Counted from the stretch's first letter, positions 15,665-25,841 are shown. The stretch: 64,000 nt of DNA from Oscillospiraceae bacterium (GCA_015063795.1 SVTL01000006.1:1-64000), one strand, 5' to 3'. The notes: generated by a model from the letters alone, not told the origin. Made by a program: numbers and translations.

Positions 15665-15716
15665 ATACGTATTGTTAAATAGAATGAGAGAATTTTCCTA
15701 ACGGGAGGTTATAAGA

Positions 15717-16994
15717 ATGGAATATAAGATCGATACCAAAAGCGTGCAGGCCGGCTATTCTCCCAAGAACGGCGAGCCCCGCGTGATCCCGATCGTGCAG
15801 AGCACGACCTTTAAATACGAGTCCAGCGAAGCGATGGGCAAGCTGTTTGATCTGGAGGCCAGCGGCTATTTCTACACCCGCCTTCAGAACCCCACCAACG
15901 ATTACGTTGCGGCCAAGATCGCGGCCATGGAGGGCGGCGTGGGCGCCATGCTCACCTCGTCGGGACAGGCTGCCAGCTTTTTCTCGGTGTTCAACATCTG
16001 CACCGCCGGCGACCATGCGGTGGCTTCCGCGGCCATCTACGGCGGTACGTTCAATCTCTTCTCGGTGACCATGAAGAAGATGGGCATCGAGTTCACCTTC
16101 GTTAGCCCCGATGCTTCCGAGGAGGAGCTGAATGCGGCCTTCCGCGAGAACACCAAGGTGGTCTTTGCCGAAACGCTGTCCAACCCCGCTCTGCAGGTGC
16201 TGGACATTGAAAAATTCGCCAAGGTCGCCCATGCTCACGGCGTTCCGCTGATCGTGGACAACACCTTCCCCACGCCGGTCAACTGCCGTCCGTTTGAGTT
16301 CGGCGCGGACATCGTCACCCATTCCACCACCAAGTATATGGACGGCCATGCCTCCTCGGTGGGCGGCGTGATCGTGGACAGCGGCAACTTCGATTGGACC
16401 AAGTATCCCGAAAAGTTCGGCTGCCTCATCGAGCCCGACGAGAGCTACCACGGCATCAGCTACACCGAGCGCTTCGGCAAGCTGGCGTACATCACCAAGG
16501 CCACCGCCCAGCTGATGCGTGATCTGGGCTCCATCCAGGCTCCCCAGCATGCGTTTTTGATCAACAACGGTCTCGAGTCCCTGCCTCTGCGCATGAAGAA
16601 GCATTGCGAGAATGCCATGGCCGTGGCCGAGTACCTGCAGAAGAACGACAAGATCGAGTGGGTCAACTACCCCGGTCTGAAGGGCAATGCCTATTATGAG
16701 CTGGCGCAGAAGTATATGCCGAACGGCACCTGCGGCGTCGTTTCCTTCGGCGTGAAGGGCGGACGCGAGGCGGCAACCCGCTTCATGGACAGCCTGAAGC
16801 TGGCGGCGATCGTCACCCACGTGGCCGATGCCCGTACCTGCGTGCTGCATCCTGCCAGCACCACCCACAGACAGCTTTCCGATGAGCAGCTCCGCGAATG
16901 CGGCGTGTCCCCCGACCTGATCCGCTTCTCCTGCGGCATCGAGAACGCCGAGGACATCATCGCCGACATCGAGCAGGCTCTGAACAACATTTGA
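15717..16994 (+). CDS. metY: O-acetylhomoserine aminocarboxypropyltransferase/cysteine synthase
   Basis: This PLP enzyme makes homocysteine from O-acetylhomoserine and sulfide, a direct sulfhydrylation route to methionine. The 425-residue length and start (KSVQAGYSPKNGEPRVIPIVQSTTF) match MetY. The PLP-binding lysine is Lys206 in HSTTKYMDGH, with ADIVTHSTTK before it and SGQAASFFSVFNI as the phosphate-binding region. It is followed 21 bases later by proS and may be co-transcribed. Confidence 0.95.
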   Translation: MEYKIDTKSVQAGYSPKNGEPRVIPIVQSTTFKYESSEAMGKLFDLEASGYFYTRLQNPTNDYVAAKIAAMEGGVGAMLTSSGQAASFFSVFNICTAGDHAVASAAIYGGTFNLFSVTMKKMGIEFTFVSPDASEEELNAAFRENTKVVFAETLSNPALQVLDIEKFAKVAHAHGVPLIVDNTFPTPVNCRPFEFGADIVTHSTTKYMDGHASSVGGVIVDSGNFDWTKYPEKFGCLIEPDESYHGISYTERFGKLAYITKATAQLMRDLGSIQAPQHAFLINNGLESLPLRMKKHCENAMAVAEYLQKNDKIEWVNYPGLKGNAYYELAQKYMPNGTCGVVSFGVKGGREAATRFMDSLKLAAIVTHVADARTCVLHPASTTHRQLSDEQLRECGVSPDLIRFSCGIENAEDIIADIEQALNNI

Positions 16995-17015
16995 CGAAAG
17001 GCAAGGAAGAAAACA

Positions 17016-18455
17016 ATGGCTGCTGAAAAGAAATTAGTCGATTCGATCACTCCGATCGAGGAGGATTTTGCAAAATGGTATACCGACATCTGCCTGAAGG
17101 CTGAGCTGGTGGATTACAGCTCGGTGAAGGGCTGTGTCATTCTCCGTCCCTATGGCTATGCCATCTGGGAGAACATCCAGAAGATCCTGGATGCCAAGTT
17201 CAAGGAGACCGGTCACGAGAATGTGGCCATGCCCATGTTCATTCCCGAAAGCCTGCTCCAGAAGGAGAAGGACCATGTGGAGGGCTTCGCGCCCGAGGTT
17301 GCCTGGGTCACCCACGGCGGCAACGAGCGGCTGGAGGAGCGTCTCTGCGTGCGCCCCACCTCGGAAACGCTGTTCTGTGAGCACTTCTCTCACGTGCTCA
17401 ATTCCTACCGCGACCTGCCCATGCTCTACAACCAGTGGTGCTCGGTGGTGAGATGGGAGAAGACCACCCGTCCCTTCCTCCGTAGCCGTGAGTTCTGGTG
17501 GCAGGAGGGACACACCATCCACGAGACCGCCGAGGAGGCCAAGGCCGAGACCGAGCGTATGCTCAATGTGTACGCCGATTTTGCCGAAAATTCGCTGATG
17601 ATGCCGGTCATCCGCGGCCGCAAGACCGAGAGCGATAAGTTTGCGGGCGCTGAGGCCACCTATTGCGTGGAGGCCATGATGCACGACGGTAAGGCGCTGC
17701 AGGCAGGCACCTCCCACTATTTCGGCGACGGCTTCTCCCGTGCCTTTGACGTGACCTTCACCGGACGCGAAAACACCCTGCAGTATCCCTTCCAGACCAG
17801 CTGGGGCGTATCCACCCGTCTGGTGGGTGCGATCATCATGACGCATGGCGACAACAACGGTCTGATCCTGCCTCCCGCCGTTTCGCCCATCCAGATCGTG
17901 ATCGTTCCGATCGCACAGCATAAGGAGGGCGTTCTGGAGAAGGCCGAGGAGCTGAGAAAGCAGCTGACCGCCGCCTCCTACCGTGTGAAGCTGGATGCCA
18001 GCGAAAACTCCGCCGGCTGGAAGTTCGCCCAGTATGAGATGAAGGGCGTGCCGCTCCGTCTGGAGATCGGTCCGAAGGACATTGAAAACGGCCAGTGCGT
18101 GCTGGTCAGAAGAGATAACCGCCAGAAGTATTTCGTCAAGCTGGACGAGCTGGAGAGCGAGCTGCCCAAGATCATCAAGGAGCTGGAGGCTGCCATGTTC
18201 GAGGCCGCCAAGCAGAGACTGGAGGAGCGCACGTACACCATCACCGAGCTGGAGGAGTTTTTGGCCACGGCCAAGGACAAGCCCGGCTTCATCAAGGCGA
18301 TGTGGTGCGGCGATCCCGCATGCGAGGCCAAGATCAAGGAGATCAGCGATGTTTCCTCCCGCTGCATTCCCTTCGGCGTGGAGCCCTTCGGCGACAAGTG
18401 CATCTGCTGCGGCAAAGAGGCGAAGATCCCCGTATACTGGGGCAAGGCCTATTGA
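17016..18455 (+). CDS. proS: Prolyl-tRNA synthetase, archaeal/eukaryotic type
   Basis: This class II synthetase charges tRNA-Pro. The 479-residue protein lacks the YbaK-like editing insert of bacterial-type ProRS and has the archaeal-type layout. The catalytic domain has [12 protein letters not shown] (motif 2 vicinity) and [14 protein letters not shown], followed by an anticodon-binding domain ([14 protein letters not shown]) and a C-terminal zinc-like region with cysteines in [10 protein letters not shown] and [12 protein letters not shown], ending in KAY. This type is common in Clostridia. Start ATG 17016 with AAGGAA. Confidence 0.97.
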   Translation: MAAEKKLVDSITPIEEDFAKWYTDICLKAELVDYSSVKGCVILRPYGYAIWENIQKILDAKFKETGHENVAMPMFIPESLLQKEKDHVEGFAPEVAWVTHGGNERLEERLCVRPTSETLFCEHFSHVLNSYRDLPMLYNQWCSVVRWEKTTRPFLRSREFWWQEGHTIHETAEEAKAETERMLNVYADFAENSLMMPVIRGRKTESDKFAGAEATYCVEAMMHDGKALQAGTSHYFGDGFSRAFDVTFTGRENTLQYPFQTSWGVSTRLVGAIIMTHGDNNGLILPPAVSPIQIVIVPIAQHKEGVLEKAEELRKQLTAASYRVKLDASENSAGWKFAQYEMKGVPLRLEIGPKDIENGQCVLVRRDNRQKYFVKLDELESELPKIIKELEAAMFEAAKQRLEERTYTITELEEFLATAKDKPGFIKAMWCGDPACEAKIKEISDVSSRCIPFGVEPFGDKCICCGKEAKIPVYWGKAY

Positions 18456-18472
18456 TTTTTTGAAACGACATC

Positions 18473-18502
18473 GGGGCTGTTGCTGCATGTGACAGCCCCT
18501 TT
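18473..18502 (+). terminator. Probable terminator of metY-proS
   Basis: GGGGCTGT (18473-18480) pairs with ACAGCCCC (18492-18499), followed by TTT only. Termination may be partial, letting transcripts read into rodA. Confidence 0.55.
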
Positions 18503-18567
18503 CGCATCAACGGACGGGATTGTCCGCCCGAAGAGCGCCGCCCGAAAACGGGCAGAAAGGAGCTTGT

Positions 18568-19677
18568 ATGATCGACACCGCTCTCGGCTTCCGCAACAAG
18601 ATCAAATCCATCGATTACCTGCTGGTGCTGGCGGCCGTCGCCCTGTCGGTGATGGGGCTTCTCTGCATCTACGAGGTGGGAGGCTTCGGCGAGATCCGCA
18701 TGCAGATCATCGCCATCCTGCTGGGACTCTGCGGCATGAGCGTGACAGCGCTGTTCAATTACGAGTATTTCACGGGCAAGATCATGTCCTTCCTGCTGTT
18801 TGCTCTGTCGGTGGGTATTCTGGTGCTGACGCTGAAGATCGGAACGGGCGAGGGCAACCAGAGCTGGATCGCCATCGGAAGCGTCACCGTCCAGCCGTCG
18901 GAATTTGTCAAGATCCTGTTCATCATCACCTTTGCCACGCACCTCAACGCGGTGAAGGAGAACATCAACGGGATCTTCAGCGTGCTGGGACTTTGCTTGC
19001 ACGGCGGCGTGATCATCGGACTGGTGGGGATGCAGGGCGACCTTGGCTCGGCGCTGGTGTATGCGTTTATCTTTGTGACCATGCTCTTTTCCGCCGGTCT
19101 TTCGCTGTGGTATCTGCTGGGCGGTCTTCTGCTGATCGTGGCGGCATCGCCTTTTCTGTGGCCGCATCTGAACGAATACCAGCAGCAGCGCATTCTGGTG
19201 GGCTTCAACCCCGAGCTGGACCCGCTGGGCAAGGGCTACCAGCCGATTCTGAGCAAAAATGCCATCTCCGCAGGCGGACTGTCGGGCGTGGGCATGGGGA
19301 ACACCGAAATCGCTCCCACCATCCCCAAATCGCACAACGACATGATCTTCGGCGTGATGGGAGAGCTGTTCGGCTTTGCGGGGCTGATTCTCTTTTTCCT
19401 GTTGATGAGCGTTCTGGTTCTGCGCCTGCTTCGCCTGTCCAAAAACGCCCGCAAGGACACCGGTTCTTACATCTGCGCGGGCATCGCCGCCATTCTGATC
19501 GCGCAGACGCTGGAGAATGTGGGCATGTGCCTGGGACTGCTGCCTGTTATCGGCATCACGCTCCCCTTCGTCAGCAGCGGCGGCTCGTCGGTGCTGAGCC
19601 TGTATCTGGCCATCGGGCTGGCGCTGAGCGTGGGCGCGCACAACAAAAAGTACTATTTCGAACGGGAGAGAAGCTGA
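18568..19677 (+). CDS. rodA: RodA/FtsW family SEDS peptidoglycan glycosyltransferase
   Basis: The 369-residue membrane protein has about ten helices and the SEDS signatures GNQSWIAIGSVTVQPSEFVKI, DLGSALVYAFIF, GKGYQPILSKNAISAGGLSGVG, KSHNDMIFGVMGELFGF and LPFVSSGGSSVLS. SEDS proteins polymerise lipid II during elongation or division. The short cytoplasmic tail and the absence of division genes nearby favour RodA over FtsW, though sporulation SpoVE cannot be excluded. Start ATG 18568 has AAAGGAG. The stop overlaps the GNAT start (TGATG). Confidence 0.9.
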   Translation: MIDTALGFRNKIKSIDYLLVLAAVALSVMGLLCIYEVGGFGEIRMQIIAILLGLCGMSVTALFNYEYFTGKIMSFLLFALSVGILVLTLKIGTGEGNQSWIAIGSVTVQPSEFVKILFIITFATHLNAVKENINGIFSVLGLCLHGGVIIGLVGMQGDLGSALVYAFIFVTMLFSAGLSLWYLLGGLLLIVAASPFLWPHLNEYQQQRILVGFNPELDPLGKGYQPILSKNAISAGGLSGVGMGNTEIAPTIPKSHNDMIFGVMGELFGFAGLILFFLLMSVLVLRLLRLSKNARKDTGSYICAGIAAILIAQTLENVGMCLGLLPVIGITLPFVSSGGSSVLSLYLAIGLALSVGAHNKKYYFERERS

Positions 19678-20189
19678 TGGTTTTGACTCTTCGCCCTTAC
19701 CGCGAAAGCGATGCGGAAACGATCGTCTCCTGGCTGGCGGATGAGCACGCCTTTGCGCTCTGGAGTGCAGGGCGGTATGAAAACTGGCCGCTGAGTGCGG
19801 AGGGGATGAACACACGCATGGCAGAGGATGCGGAGGGAAGCGTCACCGCTCTGACCATGACCGACGGCGTCACCGTCCTCGGCCACCTGCTGATGCGCTT
19901 TCCCAATGAAGAAAAGGATGAGATCCGATTGTTCTCGATCATCGTGGACAGCCGACAGCGGGGAAGGGGACTGGGACGTTCGCTCCTGCGTCTGGCGGAG
20001 ACGTATGCGTTTGACACGCTTTCCGTAAAAAGGATCACCATCTCGGTCTTTGAAGAAAACGCCCCCGCCCGGACCTGCTACGACCGCTTGGGCTACACGG
20101 TCATCGGCGCAGACACACCGGCCGTCTGCCTCGGCAGATCCTATGCCCGCCTGCTGGTCGAAAAGCGGAAGGTACAAGAACAGTCATAA
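19677..20189 (+). CDS. GNAT family N-acetyltransferase
   Basis: This 170-residue protein has the GNAT fold: strand FSIIVDSRQRGRGLGRSLL contains the acetyl-CoA pyrophosphate loop R/QxxGxG/A, followed by VKRITISVFEENAPARTCYDRLGY, the usual helix 4 motif. RodA stop and GNAT start share one base, so translation is coupled. The acceptor (a protein N-terminus, amino sugar or antibiotic) cannot be told. Confidence 0.9.
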   Translation: MVLTLRPYRESDAETIVSWLADEHAFALWSAGRYENWPLSAEGMNTRMAEDAEGSVTALTMTDGVTVLGHLLMRFPNEEKDEIRLFSIIVDSRQRGRGLGRSLLRLAETYAFDTLSVKRITISVFEENAPARTCYDRLGYTVIGADTPAVCLGRSYARLLVEKRKVQEQS

Positions 20190-20198
20190 GCATAAAAG

Positions 20199-20226
20199 AA
20201 AACGCTCCTGAATGCGGGAGCGTTTT
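20199..20226. terminator. Bidirectional terminator
   Basis: AAAACGCTCC pairs with GGGAGCGTTTT; it separates GNAT from the convergent cysteine-rich gene. Confidence 0.8.
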
Positions 20227-20274
20227 GTGCTTGTTTGGAAAAGTTTTTCTTTTTTGCGTTCAGAGGGCTTCCTC

Positions 20275-21054
20275 TCACAATTCAACCTCAGGCGGTTCTT
20301 GACTCAGAAGGGTATTGGCAGGTCCTTCTTGCGGCGTGAACACCAGTTCCGCCAAATGACGGCCGTCCTTGCCGCCCTGAAGAAGCCCCTCCAGACAGTA
20401 GTGGCAATAGCAGATCACCGTGTCGGTCTTCAGCGTGCGGCAATAGTCGCGCATCCGCCTCACCTGTTCCTCTTCGGTGTGGGGGATGAAGAGCCCCTTT
20501 GCCTGTTCAACGTAATGGCGCGGCGCGGCCTTGGGATTCCGCGGCGGCTGAGCGCGCAGAAGAGAACTGCCGCAGAAGCGTGTCTGCCCGCGGCTCGGCT
20601 CGGCCTCGCAAAAGGAAATGCCCATCTTCTGTAAGATCGAGCGGACGGCGTCCTGTTCCTCTTTGCGCTCATGGGCACGCCAGCAGTCCTGCAGCGTTGC
20701 CTCCACATGCGAGAGGTCGGGGAGAGGGAAGGAGTCGTCGCCGTCGATCAGCTCCCACAGCGATTTCACAACCGCACCGGGCACTTGTTCCTCGATGATG
20801 TTCGCGCAGTTGTGGCAGAGCGAATACACAACATCGCCCGGCCGGACATCCGCGGAATCGGGCAGAGCCCTCCAGCTCTCGCGCAGAGGACCTTCGGGCA
20901 TTTTCTCTTCAAATTCGCGGAGCTTGTATTGCGAAAAGCAACAGCGCACCACGGGAATCTCAAAGCGCTCCTGCACATAGCGCTGGATGCGGGCGCTCAG
21001 CTCGGGAAAGCGCGCGGTGAACACGCACCCGGCGATGTAGAAGCAGGCAGCCAT
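20275..21054 (-). CDS. Cysteine-rich CCG-like protein downstream of lexA
   Basis: The 259-residue protein has two related blocks with clustered cysteines: VVRCCFSQYKL with YSLCHNCANIIEE in the first half, and ISFCEAEP with TVICYCHYCLEGL in the second. The spacing recalls cysteine-rich CCG domains of heterodisulfide-reductase-like subunits that bind unusual iron-sulfur clusters, but the match is loose. The start lies ten bases after the lexA stop, with GAGGT as ribosome site, so it is in the lexA operon and probably SOS-controlled. Exact function unknown. Confidence 0.7.
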   Translation of the reverse strand: MAACFYIAGCVFTARFPELSARIQRYVQERFEIPVVRCCFSQYKLREFEEKMPEGPLRESWRALPDSADVRPGDVVYSLCHNCANIIEEQVPGAVVKSLWELIDGDDSFPLPDLSHVEATLQDCWRAHERKEEQDAVRSILQKMGISFCEAEPSRGQTRFCGSSLLRAQPPRNPKAAPRHYVEQAKGLFIPHTEEEQVRRMRDYCRTLKTDTVICYCHYCLEGLLQGGKDGRHLAELVFTPQEGPANTLLSQEPPEVEL

Positions 21055-21064
21055 CCTGCCGACC

Positions 21065-21673
21065 TCAATAATAGCGGATCAGCGAGACGACCTTGCCTAA
21101 GATCAGTACGCTGTCGGTGATGATCGGCTCCAGCTCGTCGTTTTCGGGCTGCAGACGGAAATGTCCTTTTTCCTTGTAGAAGGTCTTGACGGTGGCCGAA
21201 TCCTCCAGCAGAGCGACCACGATGTCGCCGTTTTCGGCCACGCTGGTCTTTCTCACGATCACGATGTCTCCGTCATGGATGCCGGCGTTGATCATGCTCA
21301 CGCCGCTGACACGGAGGGCAAACAGCTCATTGCGCGCATGTCCGCTTCCCGAGAGGGGGAAGTCCAGATAGCCCTCGATGTTTTCCACCGCCAGCACGGG
21401 AGTACCGGCCGTGACACCGCCCAGAATCGGCACGCGGGCAGTCCGCTGAGGCTCGGAGACAAGCCCGTCGATCCGCAGCGTACGGCTCTTGCCGTTCTCT
21501 TTTTGAATGTATCCCTTGCCCTCCAGCCGCGCCAGATAGGCATGGACGGTGGAGGTGCTCTTGATGCCCAGATCCCGCTGGATATCCCGCACGCTGGGGG
21601 CATACCCGTCGCGGCGGAGGGAGTCGGTGATGTATCGGTACATCCTGGCTTCTTTTTCGTTCAGCTCGTTCAT
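21065..21673 (-). CDS. lexA: LexA repressor
   Basis: The SOS response repressor. The 202-residue protein has an N-terminal winged helix (KEARMYRYITDSLRRDGYAP then SVRDIQRDLGIKSTSTVHAYL) and a C-terminal S24 autoprotease domain. The cleavage-site Ala-Gly region, GGVTAGTP, is followed by the catalytic Ser126 (VSGVSMINAGIHDGD) and Lys163 (SATVKTFYK). Two SOS-like boxes lie upstream, one over its own -35 element, consistent with autoregulation. A cysteine-rich gene follows in the same operon. Confidence 0.96.
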   Translation of the reverse strand: MNELNEKEARMYRYITDSLRRDGYAPSVRDIQRDLGIKSTSTVHAYLARLEGKGYIQKENGKSRTLRIDGLVSEPQRTARVPILGGVTAGTPVLAVENIEGYLDFPLSGSGHARNELFALRVSGVSMINAGIHDGDIVIVRKTSVAENGDIVVALLEDSATVKTFYKEKGHFRLQPENDELEPIITDSVLILGKVVSLIRYY

Positions 21674-21725
21674 GGCGGTCTTCCTTTCACGGATGGCGTT
21701 GATGAAGATGGTTTTTCACAGCACC

Positions 21726-21754
21726 ATTGTACCACAAAACGCCGAAAAATGCAA
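21726..21754 (-). promoter_or_regulatory. Promoter of lexA
   Basis: On the minus strand TTGCAT (21754-21749) and TACAAT (21731-21726), 17-base spacer. Confidence 0.75.
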
Positions 21755-21765
21755 ACAATTGTTCT
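21752..21765 (-). promoter_or_regulatory. SOS (LexA) box over the lexA -35 region
   Basis: On the minus strand AGAACAATTGTTTG, one mismatch from the Gram-positive consensus CGAAC-N4-GTTYG. It overlaps the -35 element, a typical repressing position. Confidence 0.75.
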
Positions 21766-21785
21766 GTTTCTTTGTGAATGCGAGG

Positions 21786-21799
21786 TAAACATTTATTCG
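21786..21799 (-). promoter_or_regulatory. Second SOS-like box upstream of lexA
   Basis: On the minus strand CGAATAAATGTTTA, two mismatches from the CGAAC-N4-GTTYG consensus. It lies 34 bases from the first box. Confidence 0.5.
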
Positions 21800-21929
21800 T
21801 TTCTTTGTGAAAGTCGCCGAATTCTTGCCTGCCTTCGGAAGGGACTTGCTTTTTGAGCGGCAGTTGTGATACAATAATGTGGGCGAAAAGCCAAATGACA
21901 AACGCTTAGGAAAAACAGAGGATCAAAAC

Positions 21930-23114
21930 GTGAAAGAAATACTGTTGTGCAAATACGGCGAGATCGTATTAAAGGGTCTCAACAAAAGCTATTTTGAAAA
22001 AACGCTGCTCCGTACGCTGAAGGATCGGCTGGCCGGCTGCGGCAATTTCGATGTCCGCGCCATGCAGAGCACGGTCTACATCGAGGCGATGGACGAGGAC
22101 AGCCTCATCGAGGACGCGCTGGAGAGAGCGAAAAAGGTGTTCGGCATCGTGGCGGTCAGCCGTGCGGCGGTCTGTGAAAAGAACATGGAGGACATCCTGC
22201 GTCTGGCGGGCGAGTATCTGCCGCAGCAGCTGAAGGGCGCGCGCACGTTCAAGGTGGAGGCCAAGCGGAGCGACAAGCGCTTCCCCCTGACCAGCCCGCA
22301 GATCTCGGCTGAGGTGGGCGGTGTTCTGCTCTCCCGCTGTCCGAGACTGAAGGTGGATGTGCATAACCCCGATGTGACCGTGCGCGTGGAGGTGCGCGAG
22401 GAAAAGGCCTTCGTTCACGCCGGCAGCGAAAAGGGCGCGGGTGGTATCCCCACCGGAACGGCAGGGCGCGGTCTGCTGCTCCTCTCGGGCGGCATCGACA
22501 GCCCCGTGGCCGGCTATATGATGGCCAAGCGCGGGCTCATCATCGATGCGCTCCATTTTGAAAGCTTCCCCTATACCAGCGAGCAGGCCAAGGAAAAGGT
22601 GGCCTCTCTGGCTGAGATCATGTCGGAATATGCGGGCAAGATCCGCTTCCGCGTCATCTCTCTCACCGCCATTCAGGAGGCGCTGCGCGATCATTGCGAG
22701 GAGGAGTATTTCACGCTCCTGCTCCGCCGCTGCATGATGCGTCTGGCCGACCGCGTGGCGGAGAAATTCGGATGCGGCGCGCTGATCACCGGCGAAAGCT
22801 TGGGGCAGGTGGCCAGCCAGACCTTAGCGGCCATCGGCGTCACCGACGAAGCGGCCAAGCGTCCCATCTTCCGTCCCTGTATCGGCATGGATAAGGAGGA
22901 GATCGTGACCGTGGCCAGAAGGATCGGCACGTTTGAGACCTCCATCCTTCCCTATGAGGATTGCTGCACCGTCTTCACTCCCCGTCACCCCAAAACGCAG
23001 CCCGAGCTGTATAAGGTGCTGGCGCAGGAGGAAAAGCTGGATCTGAAGACGCTGGAGGATGAGGCCTTCAACCGCATCGAATACCGCGAGATCCTCTCGC
23101 CGATGGCAAAATAA
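21930..23114 (+). CDS. thiI: tRNA 4-thiouridine synthase
   Basis: ThiI transfers sulfur from a cysteine desulfurase to U8 of tRNA, and in some bacteria to the thiamine pathway. The 394-residue protein shows an N-terminal ferredoxin-like domain, a THUMP domain (about 60-165; [31 protein letters not shown]) and the PP-loop [17 protein letters not shown] (Ser186 region). There is no rhodanese domain, as usual in Firmicutes. Start GTG 21930 follows AGAGGAT. It is divergent from lexA. No desulfurase gene is adjacent. Confidence 0.95.
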   Translation: MKEILLCKYGEIVLKGLNKSYFEKTLLRTLKDRLAGCGNFDVRAMQSTVYIEAMDEDSLIEDALERAKKVFGIVAVSRAAVCEKNMEDILRLAGEYLPQQLKGARTFKVEAKRSDKRFPLTSPQISAEVGGVLLSRCPRLKVDVHNPDVTVRVEVREEKAFVHAGSEKGAGGIPTGTAGRGLLLLSGGIDSPVAGYMMAKRGLIIDALHFESFPYTSEQAKEKVASLAEIMSEYAGKIRFRVISLTAIQEALRDHCEEEYFTLLLRRCMMRLADRVAEKFGCGALITGESLGQVASQTLAAIGVTDEAAKRPIFRPCIGMDKEEIVTVARRIGTFETSILPYEDCCTVFTPRHPKTQPELYKVLAQEEKLDLKTLEDEAFNRIEYREILSPMAK

Positions 23115-23209
23115 GCAAAATGCCGGCGGCAAGATCGGCAAAAAAGGGCTAAAGGGCGAAAAAAGACGAAAAAAAAGGCAAGAATCTCCAATTCACCGTC
23201 ATAAAAATC

Positions 23210-23238
23210 TTGACAGACGGGGCAAAACGTACTATAAT
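23210..23238 (+). promoter_or_regulatory. Promoter of rny
   Basis: TTGACA (23210-23215) and TATAAT (23233-23238), 17-base spacer, both boxes perfect. Confidence 0.9.
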
Positions 23239-23271
23239 AGATATATTACTTTTTATATAAGGAGGTGCCAT

Positions 23272-24813
23272 ATGCAAATTGCAATCGGAATCCTGATCGG
23301 GCTTGTGATGCTGGTCGTGGGATTCTTCATCGGCGTGATGTACCGCAAGAAAGTGGCCGAGGGTAAGATCGGCAGTGCGGAGATCCAGGCGTCCAAGATC
23401 GTTGCCGAAGCGGAAAAAGAAGCGGAAGCAAAGAAAAAGGAAGCGCTTGTGGAAGCCAAAGAAGAGATCCTGAAGACCAAGAACGAGCACGAACGCGAGA
23501 TCAAGGAAAGACGCAATGAGCTGTCCAGACTTGAACGCCGCGTGCAGACCAAGGAAGAATCCCTGGAAAAGAAGCTCGATCAGCTTGAGAAAAAGGATGA
23601 AACGCTGAATCGCAAGATCAAGGAAAGCGAAGAAAAGCAGGTTCAGATCGAAGAGATCAAGGAAAGCTTGCTCAAAAAGCTGGAAGAGATCTCCGCTCTC
23701 ACCGCCGAAGAGGCCAAGGCCGAGCTGGTGTCCCGCATTGAGGACGAGGCCAAGCATGAGGCCGCGATCCGTCTGACCGAGATCGAGGAGCGTCTGAAGG
23801 AAGACGCCGATTCCAAAGCGAAAAACATCATTTCCCTTGCCATCCAGCGCTGCGCTGCCGACCACGTTGCGGAAACCACCGTATCGGTCGTCAACCTGCC
23901 CAACGATGACATGAAGGGACGCATCATCGGCCGCGAGGGCCGCAACATCCGCACCATCGAAACGCTGACCGGCGTTGATCTGATCATCGACGACACGCCG
24001 GAGGCCATCACCCTGTCGGGCTTCGACCCTGTGAGACGAGAGATCGCCCGTCTGTCGCTTGAAAAGCTCATTGCCGACGGACGCATCCATCCCGCCCGCA
24101 TCGAAGAGATGGTGGAAAAGAGCCGCAAGGAAGTGGAAAACGAGATCAAGAAGGCAGGCGAAAAGGCCACCTTTGAGACCGGTATCCACGGCATCAATTT
24201 TGAACTGGTCAAGCTTTTGGGCCGCCTGAAGTACCGGACAAGCTACGGCCAGAATGTACTGAAGCACTCCATCGAGGTCGCCTTCCTGTCGGCGATGATC
24301 GCAGACGAATTGGGCGTTGACAGCACGCTGGCCAAGAGAGCCGGTCTTCTGCATGATATCGGCAAGGCGCTGACGCAGGAGGTCGAGGGCTCGCACGTCC
24401 AGATCGGTGTGGAGTATGCGAAGAAGTACCGTGAAAACAAGGAAGTGCTTCATGCCATTGAGGCGCACCACGGCGATGTGGAGCCCCATACGATCATTGC
24501 GATGATCGTGCAGGCAGCCGATGCCATTTCCGCCGCCAGACCCGGCGCACGCCGCGAGGATCTGGAGAATTACATCAAGCGTCTGAAGAAGCTGGAAGAA
24601 ATTGCCGACAGCTTTGACGGTGTCGACAAGTCGTATGCCATCCAGGCCGGCCGCGAGATCCGTATCATGGTCAAGCCCGAGAAGGTCAACGACGAGCAGA
24701 TGACGCTGATCTCACGAGAGATCGTGAAGAAGATCGAGGACAGCCTCGATTACCCCGGACAGATCAAGGTCCACCTGATCCGCGAAAGCCGGGTCACCGA
24801 TTTTGCCAAGTAA
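23272..24813 (+). CDS. rny: Ribonuclease Y
   Basis: This membrane-anchored endoribonuclease starts mRNA decay in Firmicutes. The 513-residue protein has an N-terminal membrane helix ([20 protein letters not shown]), a long charged coiled coil (about 30-165), a KH domain with [15 protein letters not shown], and an HD domain with [12 protein letters not shown] and [11 protein letters not shown]. It starts at ATG 23272 behind AAGGAGG. The order rny, ymdB, spoVS is the same as in Bacillus subtilis. Confidence 0.98.
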   Translation: MQIAIGILIGLVMLVVGFFIGVMYRKKVAEGKIGSAEIQASKIVAEAEKEAEAKKKEALVEAKEEILKTKNEHEREIKERRNELSRLERRVQTKEESLEKKLDQLEKKDETLNRKIKESEEKQVQIEEIKESLLKKLEEISALTAEEAKAELVSRIEDEAKHEAAIRLTEIEERLKEDADSKAKNIISLAIQRCAADHVAETTVSVVNLPNDDMKGRIIGREGRNIRTIETLTGVDLIIDDTPEAITLSGFDPVRREIARLSLEKLIADGRIHPARIEEMVEKSRKEVENEIKKAGEKATFETGIHGINFELVKLLGRLKYRTSYGQNVLKHSIEVAFLSAMIADELGVDSTLAKRAGLLHDIGKALTQEVEGSHVQIGVEYAKKYRENKEVLHAIEAHHGDVEPHTIIAMIVQAADAISAARPGARREDLENYIKRLKKLEEIADSFDGVDKSYAIQAGREIRIMVKPEKVNDEQMTLISREIVKKIEDSLDYPGQIKVHLIRESRVTDFAK

Positions 24814-24932
24814 AGCGGGGCGCATCCCGCAAGACCAACCGCTTCGGCGGCTTCACATATAATTTATATAAAGTCTTAGAGCAAAATAGACGACAGTCTG
24901 TATATAGAGTTATATGCGATTTATGCGCAGGA

Positions 24933-24967
24933 AAAAGGGTTGCCCCCGTTTGGTGCGGCAGCCCTTT
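24933..24967. terminator. Hairpin between rny and ymdB
   Basis: AAAGGGTTGCC pairs with GGCAGCCCTTT. The plus side lacks a long T-run, so it may be a weak terminator or an mRNA stabiliser or processing site. The 200 bases between the genes hold nothing else recognisable. Confidence 0.45.
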
Positions 24968-25015
24968 CCCATGGAAAGCGAAAAACGAAATAAGCAACAG
25001 AAAGGTTGAATCACT

Positions 25016-25804
25016 ATGGCATTGATCCATCTTCTGGCCTTGGGCGACATCAGCGGTCCGGACGCGACCGATCTCATCTGCCGCAACCTCTGGCAGTACC
25101 GCAAGGAGCAGGGCATCGATTTTGTCATTGCCAATGCGGAAAATGCCTCCACGGGAAACGCTTTGGACGAGGCGACCGCTCACCGTCTGCTGGTGTCGGG
25201 CGTGGACGTGATCACCACGGGCAACCATGTGTGGAAGTGGCGGAATCTGTATGATATGCTGGATGAGGGGCGGTCGGTGATCCGTCCGGCCAATTACCCT
25301 GCCTGCGCCCCCGGCGTGGGGTACACCCGCTTTGTCTGCGGCGGTGAGACCTTCTTGGTCATCAACGTGCTGGGCGTGGTGTTTATGGAGCCTCTGGACG
25401 ATCCCTTTGCGGCGGTGGAGAAGATCCTGGAGACCGAAAAGGGCAACTACCGCTTTGCGGTTCTGGATATCCACGCGGAGGCGACCAGCGAAAAATTAGC
25501 CATCGCCAATGCCTTCGACGGACGGATCCACGCCATGTTCGGCACGCATACCCACGTGCAGACCGCCGACGAGCGTCTTCTGCCCAAGGGCAGTGCGTAC
25601 ATCACCGATCTGGGTATGTGCGGACCGATCGATTCGATCCTCGGCATCCGTACCGACATCATTCTGAAGAAGTTCAAAACCAAAATGCCCATGCGCTATG
25701 AATTTGCCGAGGGCAAGGTACGCTGCTGCGGCGCCAGCATCTGGTTTGACACCGAAAAAGGCTGTGCAACCAAAATCATTCGTGAAAATATTGAATTTTT
25801 TTGA
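25016..25804 (+). CDS. ymdB: YmdB family metallophosphoesterase
   Basis: This 262-residue phosphodiesterase (TIGR00282 family) hydrolyses 2',3'-cyclic nucleotides and in Bacillus influences biofilm and motility decisions. The metal-binding residues are in the motifs LALGDISG, NAENAS, TTGNHVW and FGTHTHVQTAD. Its placement between rny and spoVS is conserved across Firmicutes. The start codon ATG 25016 follows AGAAAGG. Confidence 0.95.
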   Translation: MALIHLLALGDISGPDATDLICRNLWQYRKEQGIDFVIANAENASTGNALDEATAHRLLVSGVDVITTGNHVWKWRNLYDMLDEGRSVIRPANYPACAPGVGYTRFVCGGETFLVINVLGVVFMEPLDDPFAAVEKILETEKGNYRFAVLDIHAEATSEKLAIANAFDGRIHAMFGTHTHVQTADERLLPKGSAYITDLGMCGPIDSILGIRTDIILKKFKTKMPMRYEFAEGKVRCCGASIWFDTEKGCATKIIRENIEFF

Positions 25805-25812
25805 TAAATCTA

Positions 25813-25841
25813 TTGCAATTTTGTCCATTATGCCCTATAAT
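25813..25841 (+). promoter_or_regulatory. Promoter of spoVS
   Basis: TTGCAA (25813-25818) and TATAAT (25836-25841), 17-base spacer. It looks vegetative (sigma-A) rather than sporulation-specific. Confidence 0.75.

Noticed and set aside
15564-15716. SAM riboswitch or T-box before metY
   Set aside because: The interval from promoter to start codon is too short, and no conserved core is seen.
18343-19815. Long minus-strand frame opposite rodA
   Set aside because: Gln/His/Arg-rich translation without domains, fully overlapping proS, rodA and GNAT genes that are well supported.
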